A stretch of 50,432 bases of DNA, from assembly GCF_001541225.1 (NCBI RefSeq), contig NZ_LMTS01000025.1, positions 1-50,432 of the forward strand, written 5' to 3'. Positions within the stretch are counted from its first letter, which is position 1. Every line of letters starts with the position of its first letter. The notes under the pieces were generated by a model. It did no database searches. It was not told the DNA's origin and saw only the letters and a list, made by a program, of their open reading frames with translations. Source of the DNA: Variovorax sp. WDL1. GTDB lineage: Bacteria > Pseudomonadota > Gammaproteobacteria > Burkholderiales > Burkholderiaceae_C. The translations under genes and the position numbers were made by a program. Positions 1 through 5,992 of the stretch are shown one piece after another.

Positions 1-51
1 GCGCTTCTTCTTCATCGCGTACTCGGCGCTGGCAAAACTGAGTTGGTCCAT
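1..51 (-). CDS. IS5-family transposase, N-terminal fragment (cut by window edge)
   Basis: Seventeen codons are visible, starting at the ATG at 49-51 and reading MDQLSFASAEYAMKKKR. This matches the usual opening of IS5-group DDE transposases (a QLSFA..EY..KK pattern before the TRRE segment). The rest is beyond the left edge, so intactness cannot be judged. It is not part of the neighbouring yiaA unit, which ends at its own hairpin at 154-184. Confidence 0.6.
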   Translation of the reverse strand, partial: MDQLSFASAEYAMKKKR

Positions 52-130
52 CTCGGTGGTGCTGTGAGTTGCTCTGTCTTCACGCATGCACGGGCCGTGC
101 CCGCCGCGACCTATTGATCAGCGTTTCCCT
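1..130 (-). mobile_element. Right edge of an IS5-family insertion sequence
   Basis: The first 51 bases encode, on the minus strand, the start of an IS5-type transposase, and the next 80 bases would be its upstream end. The sequence gggaaacgctgatcaat (minus strand, 114-130) resembles an IS terminal inverted repeat, and CTAG follows at once, a plausible target duplication. The other end lies outside the window, so the boundary at about 130 is inferred. Confidence 0.55.
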
Positions 131-153
131 AGGCCGCGGCACAGCCATGCAAG

Positions 154-187
154 AAGCCCCCGCACTCTCACGAGGCGGGGGCTTTCT
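154..187 (-). terminator. Rho-independent terminator after yiaA
   Basis: The perfect stem AAGCCCCCGC/GCGGGGGCTT closes a short loop and is flanked by T-rich sequence on both strands. It lies just past the yiaA stop codon and could also stop transcription coming from the IS. Confidence 0.75.
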
Positions 188-221
188 TCAATAAGGGCGG
201 GTAGGCTACCGCACCTCAGGG

Positions 222-668
222 TTACACGCTGTCATGCAGGCCGGTAACGTCATCTGGCACATTGCGCTTCTCCTTGGGTCCCGAGTCGCGCACGTTCTTC
301 TGCACGGTCACCGCAGCGGACAGGCTGAGCACGTACCCCATCGCATAGAAGCCCTTCTCCGAGCGCTGGAAGTTCGCGTTGAACAGTCCCACTGCCAGCA
401 GCGTGAGGGAGCAAACGATGGCAAACCAACAAATTCCAAAGTACAGGTCGGTCACCGGAATACCTTCTGCTCGGTCGCGCACGCTCTTCTGGAGCGACAC
501 GGCCGAGAACAAGCCGAACATCAGAATCGCGAAGTAGTATCCCTTCTCGTTGACCTGCAGTTCGCTGTTCCAGAGCCCGACCAGGTATGCGAGTATGCCG
601 ATGAGGAGGGCAGCCCATGAGGCGCCGATGAAGGCCGAGGTCGGTTTGTGGTGCGTGAGGATTGTCAT
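222..668 (-). CDS. yiaA: YiaA-family inner membrane protein
   Basis: A 148-residue integral membrane protein with two tandem YiaA/B repeats, each made of two hydrophobic helices (about residues 12-60 and 72-125). Both repeats carry the family signature: LWN...NEKGYYFA...SLQKSVRD and LFN...SEKGFYAMG..TVQKNVRD. Length and motifs agree closely with E. coli YiaA, whose exact role is unknown. The start is supported by AAGGA seven bases upstream of the ATG. A CTATAG box at 689-694 lies about 20 bases above the start and may be its -10. A terminator follows. It is probably cargo rather than part of the tRNA unit. Confidence 0.9.
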   Translation of the reverse strand: MTILTHHKPTSAFIGASWAALLIGILAYLVGLWNSELQVNEKGYYFAILMFGLFSAVSLQKSVRDRAEGIPVTDLYFGICWFAIVCSLTLLAVGLFNANFQRSEKGFYAMGYVLSLSAAVTVQKNVRDSGPKEKRNVPDDVTGLHDSV

Positions 669-853
669 GAGTTTCCTTGTGGTGCCCTCTATAGGGATAG
701 CTGCCCGAGCCTGCTGGCGGGCGCCTAACGCACCTAAAACACAACATTGCGGATGAATGCGGGTTTCTACCTACGCAAAAATGGTTGCGACGGATAAAAC
801 ATGCGGCTACACTCGCCATCCACGTCACCGACTGATAATTTTGTAAGAAGTTG

Positions 854-884
854 TTGACGTATAAACCCAGTGAGCTATAATGCT
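854..884 (+). promoter_or_regulatory. Strong sigma70-type promoter upstream of the tRNA array
   Basis: TTGACG at 854-859 and a perfect TATAAT at 876-881 are separated by 16 bases. The 13 bases GAGCTATAATGCT (872-884) recur exactly at the recA promoter (23201-23213). No closer consensus promoter precedes the first tRNA, so this is the best candidate start for the array transcript. Confidence 0.75.
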
Positions 885-960
885 CATCACCGCCTTAAAA
901 CGGAAACCGCAGCGAAAGCTGCACAACCAAACTCTTTCAACGAACGACGACTTTTCAGCC

Positions 961-1155
961 ATGAAAACGCAGATGACCAACCTGACAACCGCGATGTGCT
1001 CCTTGCACAGCGTGGTTGCGCACGCCCCCAGGGCGCTGCCAGGCGGTTATCAGCAACCGTCGCTTCCCTCAACGCCCAAGTGCTCCGTCCTCGCAGTCGC
1101 CTCGATTGGCAACAGCATCCAGGGATGGTTTAACAGCAACAACCGGCTTACCTGA
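961..1155 (+). CDS. Possible 64-residue leader protein
   Basis: An ATG about 75 bases after the array promoter opens a 64-codon frame ending in TGA at 1153-1155. There is no clear Shine-Dalgarno sequence, no recognisable domain, and the composition (Ser, Ala, Asn) is unremarkable. It may be chance reading of an untranslated leader. It is listed because it is the only frame starting close behind a strong promoter. Confidence 0.2.
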   Translation: MKTQMTNLTTAMCSLHSVVAHAPRALPGGYQQPSLPSTPKCSVLAVASIGNSIQGWFNSNNRLT

Positions 1156-1843
1156 CGAATAAGACTCCAGCAGTCCCGTCAGGTTAGCACCGGCGGGACC
1201 CGCAAAGAGTTGATTCCAGGTTTCACACCAGCCCCCAGCGGGCGGAATCCCCGAAGAGCGTATCCCGACCGGCAGAACCGAAGAGGTTCAGCCCGAAGCT
1301 TCATTGCTTCGTGACCGAAAGGTCAGTCGCATCGTCGACATCCGGCCTAACAGCCGCGCTCTTTAAAAATTCATTGCGGGAATTACCCGCGGAGTCCTGG
1401 TACGGTGACCTGCCGTAGCTGCGGAAACACATCATGCTTCGAGGGCGTGGTGCCGTGGCGTGCCCCTCCAGCCGCAACTTTCGACAGAAAGCGGTCGCGA
1501 CTGGATGCCACACCAGATAGGACGATGCGAACATTCCCCAAGCAACACAAGGGACCGGCCTGGCATCTATAACGGATGTCGAGCCTGCACACCGCAGGAG
1601 GTGGTCCCCGGAAGGGTTCGCAAGAGCCCTTTCGTAGCAGCGCATGCAAAAATCCCAAGGCGAAGTGCACCTGGTAACAGGAACGGGCGCTCAAGGGGCC
1701 CATCCATCGGGTTTATAGCTCCGCACCAGGCCCGCACCCTGGACGGTTGGTGAGTTTTCACCGTGAAACAGATGGAGCGCTGCTACGAGAGGAACTTCCG
1801 ATACTGGCGGGCACAGTTTGGCGCCCGGTAGTTCGAAAATCAC
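1156..1843 (+). ncRNA. Long structured noncoding leader of the tRNA array
   Basis: About 690 bases without a credible gene. After the boxB/boxA cluster (1275-1366) come stable hairpins: GCGGG/CCCGC at 1376-1390; TACGG/CCGTA at 1401-1417; AAGGGTTC-GCAA-GAGCCCTT at 1612-1631 with a GNRA tetraloop; GGTGA/TCACC at 1749-1762. The hairpins are seen directly. That they form one functional RNA, rather than a plain leader with processing signals, is inference. Confidence 0.45.
1275..1366 (+). promoter_or_regulatory. boxB-like hairpins plus boxA: antitermination (nut-like) site
   Basis: Three hairpins follow one another. GAACC-GAAGA-GGTTC (1275-1289) has a five-base loop identical to one of the lambda boxB pentaloops. 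CGAAGC/GCTTCG (1294-1311) is next. TGACC-GAAA-GGTCA (1312-1325) has a GNRA loop. They precede CGCTCTTTAA (1357-1366), which matches the bacterial boxA consensus bound by NusB/NusE. The order boxB then boxA is that of rRNA operon leaders. Placed between promoter and array, it would let RNA polymerase read through many tRNA and hairpin structures. Confidence 0.6.
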
Positions 1844-1919
1844 GCGGATGTAGCTCAGTTGGTAGAGCGCGACCTTGCCATGGTCGAGGCCAGGGGTTCG
1901 AACCCCCTCATCCGCTCCA
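1844..1919 (+). tRNA. tRNA-Gly(GCC)
   Basis: Cloverleaf with acceptor GCGGATG/CATCCGC, anticodon loop TTGCCAT, TTCGAAC T-loop and encoded CCA. First tRNA of the array; reads GGC/GGU. Confidence 0.95.
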
Positions 1920-2007
1920 CAACCTGGTCGCCGGCAGTAGCTGGCGACTGCTAAACCGGCCATGTAGACAAGGTGGCATCCGGAACCGTAACCGGAGCGA
2001 AAAACGC

Positions 2008-2094
2008 GGGTGTCGAGCAGCATGGGTTGACTGCATCGGACTGTAAATTCGACGCCTTACGGCACACGGGGTTCGAACCCCTGGACACCCACCA
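2008..2094 (+). tRNA. tRNA-Tyr(GTA)
   Basis: Class II tRNA: acceptor GGGTGTC/GACACCC, D-stem GCAG/CTGC, anticodon loop CTGTAAA, long variable arm with GCC/GGC stem, encoded ACCA. Confidence 0.95.
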
Positions 2095-2104
2095 TCATCA
2101 ACAC

Positions 2105-2179
2105 GCGGATGTAGCTCAATGGCAGAGCTGAAGCCTTCCAAGCTTAAGACGTAGGGTTCGATTCCCTCTATCCGCTCCA
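2105..2179 (+). tRNA. tRNA-Gly(TCC)
   Basis: Acceptor GCGGATG/TATCCGC (one G-U pair), anticodon loop CTTCCAA, T-loop TTCGATT, encoded CCA. The outermost anticodon-stem pair is a G-A mismatch. Confidence 0.93.
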
Positions 2180-2265
2180 GATTGCTCGAGTAGCTCGAGA
2201 CCGAAGCCTGTGCAGGTTGGCTCCACGCCACGTCACCAGGCCGCCCGCCAGCGTCAAAGGCACCT

Positions 2266-2354
2266 GGAAGATTGGTCGAGTGGACTATGGCGCCTGTTTC
2301 GAAAACAGGCGGCTCTGCGAGGAGACCGGGGTTCGAATCCCTCATCTTCCGCCA
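2266..2354 (+). tRNA. tRNA-Ser(CGA)
   Basis: Class II tRNA: acceptor GGAAGAT/ATCTTCC, anticodon loop TTCGAAA in stem CCTGT/ACAGG, long variable arm, G73 and encoded CCA. Reads UCG. Confidence 0.94.
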
Positions 2355-2392
2355 CATACAAGTCGTCGCAAGACGCATCGAGAGTACTTTGT

Positions 2393-2476
2393 GGGCAGTT
2401 GGCAGAGTGGCTGATTGCGGCAGGCTGTAACCCTGCTTCCCCAAAGGACGCGGTGGTTCGAATCCATCACTGCCCA
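2393..2476 (+). tRNA. tRNA-Tyr(GTA), second copy, CCA not encoded
   Basis: Acceptor GGGCAGT/ACTGCCC, anticodon loop CTGTAAC in stem GCAGG/CCTGC, long variable arm. After A73 the DNA reads CAAAG instead of CCA, the only clear tRNA here needing CCA addition. It differs from the first Tyr gene throughout, so it is not a recent tandem copy. Confidence 0.9.
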
Positions 2477-2498
2477 CAAAGTGCTTTCGAGGTTTTCT

Positions 2499-2576
2499 AG
2501 GGGAGTCGCCAAGCTGGTCCAAGGCACCTGATTTTGATTCAGGCATCCGCAGGTTCGAATCCTGCCTCCTCTGCCA
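2499..2576 (+). tRNA. tRNA-Gln(TTG)
   Basis: Acceptor AGGGGAG/CTCCTCT, anticodon loop TTTTGAT in stem CCTGA/TCAGG, T-stem GCAGG/CCTGC, G73 and CCA. Reads CAA. Confidence 0.94.
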
Positions 2577-2612
2577 ATTCGTCTCGTCGCACTGCGGCGA
2601 GCCTGTCAACAC

Positions 2613-2689
2613 GGTCGGCTAGCTCAGTCGGTTAGAGCAATCGCTTGATAAGCGATAGGTCCCCAGTTCGAGTCTGGGGCTGACCACCA
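2613..2689 (+). tRNA. tRNA-Ile(GAT)
   Basis: Acceptor GGTCGGC/GCTGACC, D-stem GCTC/GAGC, anticodon loop TTGATAA in stem ATCGC/GCGAT, T-stem CCCAG/CTGGG, encoded ACCA. Confidence 0.96.
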
Positions 2690-2791
2690 ACACTTCGGGA
2701 GCGATAAACGCTCTTGATACACGTGAAAAGAAGGACTTGGAAGTACGGGGCCGGGGTCATCCCGCTGCACTTCACTCGTCCGCATCGTAAT

Positions 2792-2867
2792 GCGGGTGTA
2801 GCTCAGCTGGTAGAGCTCCAGCCTCCCAAGCTGGTTGTCGCGAGTTCGAATCTCGTCGCCCGCTCCA
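2792..2867 (+). tRNA. tRNA-Gly(CCC)
   Basis: Acceptor GCGGGTG/CGCCCGC, anticodon loop CTCCCAA in stem CCAGC/GCTGG, T-loop TTCGAAT, encoded CCA. Completes a three-member glycine set (GCC, TCC, CCC). Confidence 0.95.
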
Positions 2868-2882
2868 ATACGATTCCCATTT

Positions 2883-2969
2883 GCCCGGGTGGTGGAACTG
2901 GTAGACACGCTATCTTGAGGGGGTAGTGGCCGTAAGGCCGTGCGGGTTCGAGTCCCGCCTCGGGCACCA
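2883..2969 (+). tRNA. tRNA-Leu(GAG)
   Basis: Class II tRNA: acceptor GCCCGGG paired to CTCGGGC, anticodon loop TTGAGGG in stem CTATC/GGTAG, variable arm GGCC/GGCC, encoded ACCA. Reads CUC/CUU. Confidence 0.94.
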
Positions 2970-3362
2970 GAATAGTCTCGGAACGCTCGCATGGCTCCAA
3001 CGGGCCGTGCGATACAGCGCAACACCTCGCCTGGATTTACAGGCTAACCCTGCGGACGCGCAGGGCGACGAGACCTCTCAGTGGCGACAAGCCGCGGGCA
3101 CCCGGGGAAGACCGGGTGCGTGACGCCCTGAAGGGGCTTCATGCAGGAGTGCTCAGCTCACGAGCGCTGCTGCATGAACAGAAGTGTTCTATGAGCCGCA
3201 CCACGGTATGAACGTGCGTTCCTTTGGAGGTCGAAGGGGGAGCGTCGGATGCAGGCATGGGGGTTCGACGTCCCATGCTCCGCGGATTCTGATTCCAGGT
3301 CCGAAAACCGGTGCACGGGGCCGCAATCCCACAATCCGGTCGGCTCATAAAACACCTTTTCC
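2970..3362 (+). ncRNA. Hairpin-rich spacer, possible structured RNA
   Basis: No protein gene is convincing here, but folding is strong. Hairpins: GCCTG/CAGGC (3029-3044), CCCTGC/GCAGGG (3048-3065), GCACCCGG/CCGGGTGC (3098-3119), and a long rod with arms 3138-3154 and 3162-3178 (nine pairs, one mismatch, seven pairs). At 3255-3278 GCATGGG/CCCATGC closes a loop containing GGTTCGACG, like a tRNA T-loop. Function unknown. Confidence 0.4.
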
Positions 3363-3452
3363 GGAGGGCTGGCCGAGCGGCTTAAGGCTCCAGTCTTGAA
3401 CACTGGCGAGGGTGAGAATCCTCCATCGGTTCGAATCCGATGCCCTCCTCCA
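3363..3452 (+). tRNA. tRNA-Ser(TGA)
   Basis: Class II tRNA: acceptor GGAGGGC/GCCCTCC, anticodon loop CTTGAAC in stem CCAGT/ACTGG, variable arm GAGGGTGAGAATCCTC, encoded CCA. The discriminator base is T where serine tRNAs normally have G. Confidence 0.93.
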
Positions 3453-3475
3453 AACATCATCGATGTCATCCCTGT

Positions 3476-3551
3476 AGGGGTATGGCGCAACTGGCAGCGC
3501 AGCGGCCTCCAAAGCCGAAGGTTGTAGGTTCGATTCCTACTGCCCCTGCCA
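3476..3551 (+). tRNA. tRNA-Trp(CCA)
   Basis: Acceptor AGGGGTA/TGCCCCT, anticodon loop CTCCAAA in a CGGC/GCCG stem, G73 and encoded CCA. Typical bacterial Trp tRNA. Confidence 0.95.
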
Positions 3552-3579
3552 ACAGGTTGACATCGCGCTTCACAACCCC

Positions 3580-3664
3580 GCGCTCGTGGTGGATTCGGTA
3601 GACACACCTGACTCAAAATCAGGCGCCGCAAGGCAGGCGAGTTCGACCCTCGCCGAGCGCACCA
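3580..3664 (+). tRNA. tRNA-Leu(CAA)
   Basis: Class II tRNA: acceptor GCGCTCG/CGAGCGC, anticodon loop CTCAAAA in stem CCTGA/TCAGG, short variable arm, encoded ACCA. Reads UUG. Confidence 0.94.
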
Positions 3665-3744
3665 ACACACGAGAACCCGTTCTCTGAACGCGGCCCTCAA
3701 CTCTGGCAGCTCGGCTCAAAGGCCTCGAGCGCCGTCAACGTCAC

Positions 3745-3831
3745 GCCCCGGTGGTGGAACACTGGTAGACACACTGGTTTCAGGAACCAGCGCCGCAAGG
3801 CATACGGGTTCGAGTCCCGTCTGGGGCACCA
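3745..3831 (+). tRNA. tRNA-Leu(CAG)
   Basis: Class II tRNA: acceptor GCCCCGG with CTGGGGC, anticodon loop TTCAGGA in stem CTGGT/ACCAG, encoded ACCA. Reads CUG, probably the commonest leucine codon in this GC-rich sequence. Confidence 0.94.
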
Positions 3832-3856
3832 TCTCAACTCACCCCAAACAACTCTC

Positions 3857-3933
3857 GCCTCGGTAGCTCAGCTGGTAGTAGCGGCGGATTGAAAATCCGT
3901 GCGTCGCAGGTTCGATTCCTGCCCTTGGCACCA
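3857..3933 (+). tRNA. tRNA-Phe(GAA), partly degenerate
   Basis: Anticodon loop TTGAAAA in stem GCGGA/TCCGT, T-stem GCAGG/CCTGC, encoded ACCA. The acceptor GCCTCGG/CCTTGGC has two adjacent mismatches (4:69 and 5:68), and the D-arm has an extra T that breaks one D-stem pair. It may be decaying or need a tolerant partner enzyme. Confidence 0.82.
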
Positions 3934-3944
3934 TCTCTTCGTAC

Positions 3945-4019
3945 GGGCGGTTGGTACAGTGGCCGTGCACTGGACTCCAAACCCAGCTTAGGAAGGTTCG
4001 AATCCTTCACCGCCTGCCA
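3945..4019 (+). tRNA. tRNA-Trp(CCA), second copy
   Basis: Acceptor GGGCGGT/ACCGCCT starting with a G-U pair, anticodon loop CTCCAAA, T-stem GAAGG/CCTTC, G73 and CCA. Its 3' half overlaps, on the opposite strand, the last codons of the HNH gene at 3988-4968. Confidence 0.9.
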
Positions 4020-4968
4020 TTGTCTGGTCGACTGCTGCACCCACTGAGCAAAGCCTCCTCGCTTCGAAGCGGTCTACCATGGCCACAAGCTCATCGTAGG
4101 CCATGCTGCTCTTTGTCTTCTTCCGGTTGTTTGCATGCCACGTCATGAGCTCGCAGTTGATTGGGTGGGCGATATAGAACGGGTCAAGGTTTCGTCTGAT
4201 GGCCTCGTTCACGGATACTCGATGGTCCCTTGTAAGACCCTCAGGATTCGCGGGAGACCAGAACCCTTTTTCGGCCAAGCTGCGCAGCGTTGTCTCGCCG
4301 AACACCTCAGGAAGCGAGAAGGGATTGAACGTGAAGGCGTAGCGGTAGCGACCTTCCCTTCCGTACAAACCGACATGTTCCACGCAAAACTTAGACTTAC
4401 AGCGGCCTACGGTGACCTTGCCGCAATGTGAGCACGAGCAGTGGAACAGCTGGCTGTATGGACCGGCGACCAAGGCTTTGTTGAGGCGGTCGAGCCGAAC
4501 TAACCGCCTTACTGCCTTAGCCGGCACGGTCTTTGGCGCAGAGCGCTCAATGGTTACGCGGCGGCGCTTCGAAGCGACGGGTAGTCTCGGAGGCGATTTG
4601 GCGCGCCGATAAGCTGAAACGGCGGCCGCAATCTTGTGCCGCGTCTCCTGGCTTCGGCTACCACGTGCGCTGTTGGTGCACTTTGCAGCGCAGGACCTGC
4701 CGCAGAACCGCGTCGAAGGTTCGTCCCGAATCACCTTGTACGGAAGCACTTCAGAGCACTGGAGGCAGCGCTTCGGGTTCGCCTGATGCGCAATTTCTTC
4801 CGCTTCGAACCGCAACGCTGCCCTATGCCTGTTGGCCCTCGCTGAGTTCACGAGGAAGGCTTCATGGCTAGGAAGATGAACCCTCAGGTGTCCATTCAGG
4901 GCGCTGAGCGTTCCAAAGTGACGGCGGCACTCAAAGCAATGCACGAAGACTTCTGGCATAGGGAGCAT
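3988..4968 (-). CDS. HNH homing-type endonuclease with zinc finger
   Basis: A 326-residue protein. A C2H2 zinc finger (HCFECRRHF...NGHLRVH) lies at residues 10-31. Cys pairs follow near 68-93 (CLQCSE..., FCGRSC). A second Cys cluster is near 178-198. The HNH core is near 250-300: LTRDHRVSVNEA, then HPINCELMTW and NNRKK. The DH...N...N pattern is that of phage free-standing homing endonucleases that nick DNA and spread by repair. It points against the tRNA direction, and its final codons are antisense to tRNA-Trp (3945-4019), so the true C-terminus may have been displaced at insertion. No good Shine-Dalgarno precedes the start; an ATG three codons downstream is an alternative. Confidence 0.75.
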   Translation of the reverse strand: MLPMPEVFVHCFECRRHFGTLSALNGHLRVHLPSHEAFLVNSARANRHRAALRFEAEEIAHQANPKRCLQCSEVLPYKVIRDEPSTRFCGRSCAAKCTNSARGSRSQETRHKIAAAVSAYRRAKSPPRLPVASKRRRVTIERSAPKTVPAKAVRRLVRLDRLNKALVAGPYSQLFHCSCSHCGKVTVGRCKSKFCVEHVGLYGREGRYRYAFTFNPFSLPEVFGETTLRSLAEKGFWSPANPEGLTRDHRVSVNEAIRRNLDPFYIAHPINCELMTWHANNRKKTKSSMAYDELVAMVDRFEARRLCSVGAAVDQTMAGGEGFEPS

Positions 4969-5040
4969 AGAGAGCCAAGTTTAAGCGGCAGGTCGTGCCT
5001 GCAAGTCGTGTTGGCCACAAGTCAGGGCGCAGAGTTCTGT

Positions 5041-5120
5041 CGGGGAGTGTGTGCAAGTGGTCTAAGCCGCCTGGTTCTGAGCCAGGATGTTCGTCAGTTC
5101 GAATCTGACCTCCCCTGCCA
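5041..5120 (+). tRNA. tRNA-Gln(CTG)
   Basis: Anticodon loop TTCTGAG in stem CCTGG/CCAGG, T-stem GTCAG/CTGAC, G73 and CCA. The first acceptor pair is a C-T mismatch (CGGGGAG/CTCCCCT), and the D region is about two bases longer than usual. Reads CAG. Confidence 0.88.
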
Positions 5121-5152
5121 CCGTCATCATCAACCGCTCACAAGGAGACGAA

Positions 5153-5218
5153 ATGTCCAACAAGCGAAAACGTGGCTCGGCACGAAAACCGAAAGCACGA
5201 AAACACGAGGAGGCGTAG
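5153..5218 (+). CDS. Very small, strongly basic protein (21 residues)
   Basis: A perfect AAGGAGA sits six bases before the ATG at 5153, and the frame of 21 codons is about half Lys and Arg (MSNKRKRGSARK... then KPKARKHEEA). It fills the spacer between tRNA-Gln and tRNA-Lys, and its stop codon lies inside the 5' end of tRNA-Lys (5209). Such a charge would suit RNA or ribosome binding, but this is inference. No known family is recognised; too short for most gene finders. Confidence 0.5.
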   Translation: MSNKRKRGSARKPKARKHEEA

Positions 5219-5285
5219 CTCAGCAGGTTCAGAGCATCCGGCTTTTACCCGGACGACGAGGGTTCGATTCCCTACGCCTCCACCA
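5209..5285 (+). tRNA. tRNA-Lys(TTT)
   Basis: Acceptor GGAGGCG/CGCCTCC, anticodon loop CTTTTAC in stem TCCGG/CCGGA, encoded ACCA. Overlaps the last codons of the 21-residue ORF upstream. Confidence 0.93.
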
Positions 5286-5380
5286 GTGTCCTGTGCCAAG
5301 CAGCCAGAAGACGGCTTCTTCGTACAGCGCAATGGGACACCATTGCCAACAAGCTCGCCTCCGGCGGGCTACCCATTACG

Positions 5381-5458
5381 GGTGCGTTAGCTCAGCCTGG
5401 TAGAGCACCGGTCATTTGGGACCGGTGGCCGGACGTTCGAATCGTTCACGCACCCCCA
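5381..5458 (+). tRNA. tRNA-Pro-like (TGG region) with abnormal anticodon loop
   Basis: Acceptor GGTGCGT/ACGCACC, D-stem GCTC/GAGC, T-stem GGACG/CGTTC and encoded CCA form a good body. The anticodon arm ACCGGTC-ATTTGG-GACCGGT gives a loop of six (or eight) bases rather than seven. C73 and the preceding G5380 could pair as in tRNA-His. The amino acid identity is therefore uncertain. Confidence 0.7.
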
Positions 5459-5788
5459 ACAATCATCCATCGGCGCGCCGGCGCCGCGGAGTACCAGCTT
5501 CGGGCCGATGCACTGACGGAAGGTGCCCTCGTAGAACGGAACGAGGCCCGGTAACACGGTACGGCGAGCTCGCAAGGCAGATACGTGGCACGGTTGCAGA
5601 AGCACCTATAGCGGCCTTGGCAACAAGGTGGCCTTCAACAAGCAAGGGAAGCGCGTCATCCAACACAAGTCTGCGCCCGGAGTAGTTCCCGGGTAGCCCC
5701 GTAAGGCGGGTTCGAATCCCGCCGGCTCGACCACTCGCACGGCAGCTCGTCCTGAGGCACGCGCGCCGGATTTAACAACAATACCCAT
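5459..5788 (+). ncRNA. Structured spacer ending in a tRNA-like 3' half
   Basis: No protein gene. A complete tRNA 3' half lies at 5706-5733: T-stem GCGGG/CCCGC with loop TTCGAAT, acceptor strand CGGCTCG, then ACCA. A near-matching 5' acceptor strand CGAGCTC occurs only at 5565-5571, about 95 bases too far upstream. Between them is a hairpin CCTTG-GCAA-CAAGG with a GNRA loop. It could be a tRNA interrupted by an insertion, a relic, or a chimeric RNA. Confidence 0.4.
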
Positions 5789-5864
5789 CCAACCATAGCT
5801 GAGAGAGGCATAGCAGCGGCTTGAAACCCCGCAGACGGACGTTCGAATCGTTCTGGTTGGGCCA
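5789..5864 (+). tRNA. tRNA with GAA anticodon (Phe by anticodon), unusual body
   Basis: Perfect seven-pair acceptor CCAACCA/TGGTTGG beginning C-G, anticodon loop TTGAAAC in a stem with one C-C mismatch, T-stem GGACG/CGTTC, G73 and encoded CCA. Phe tRNAs normally start with G and have A73, so charging is uncertain. Confidence 0.75.
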
Positions 5865-5883
5865 CTTCTTAATCATCAACTCT

Positions 5884-5969
5884 CGGGGTGTAGACCGTAA
5901 CCTGGTAGCGGGCCGCGTTTGGGACGCGGTGCGAAAGCCTTGCAGGTTCAAATCCTGTCTCCCCGACCA
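5884..5969 (+). tRNA. tRNA-Pro(TGG)
   Basis: Anticodon loop TTTGGGA in stem CCGCG/CGCGG, acceptor CGGGGTG/CTCCCCG with a single T-T mismatch, T-stem GCAGG/CCTGT, encoded ACCA. The variable region (about 12 bases, with GC..AAA..GC) is long for a proline tRNA. Confidence 0.88.
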
Positions 5970-5992
5970 ACATCAACCACAACAAGGACATC

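Noticed and set aside
3239..3285. Possible tmRNA or tRNA at the GGTTCGACG hairpin
   Set aside because: No matching acceptor, D-arm or tag reading frame; only a T-loop-like sequence.
1908..4040. Minus-strand frames over the tRNAs containing strings such as GFEP and ATRFELA
   Set aside because: These are antisense translations of tRNA T-arms and acceptor stems, a known artefact, not protein genes.
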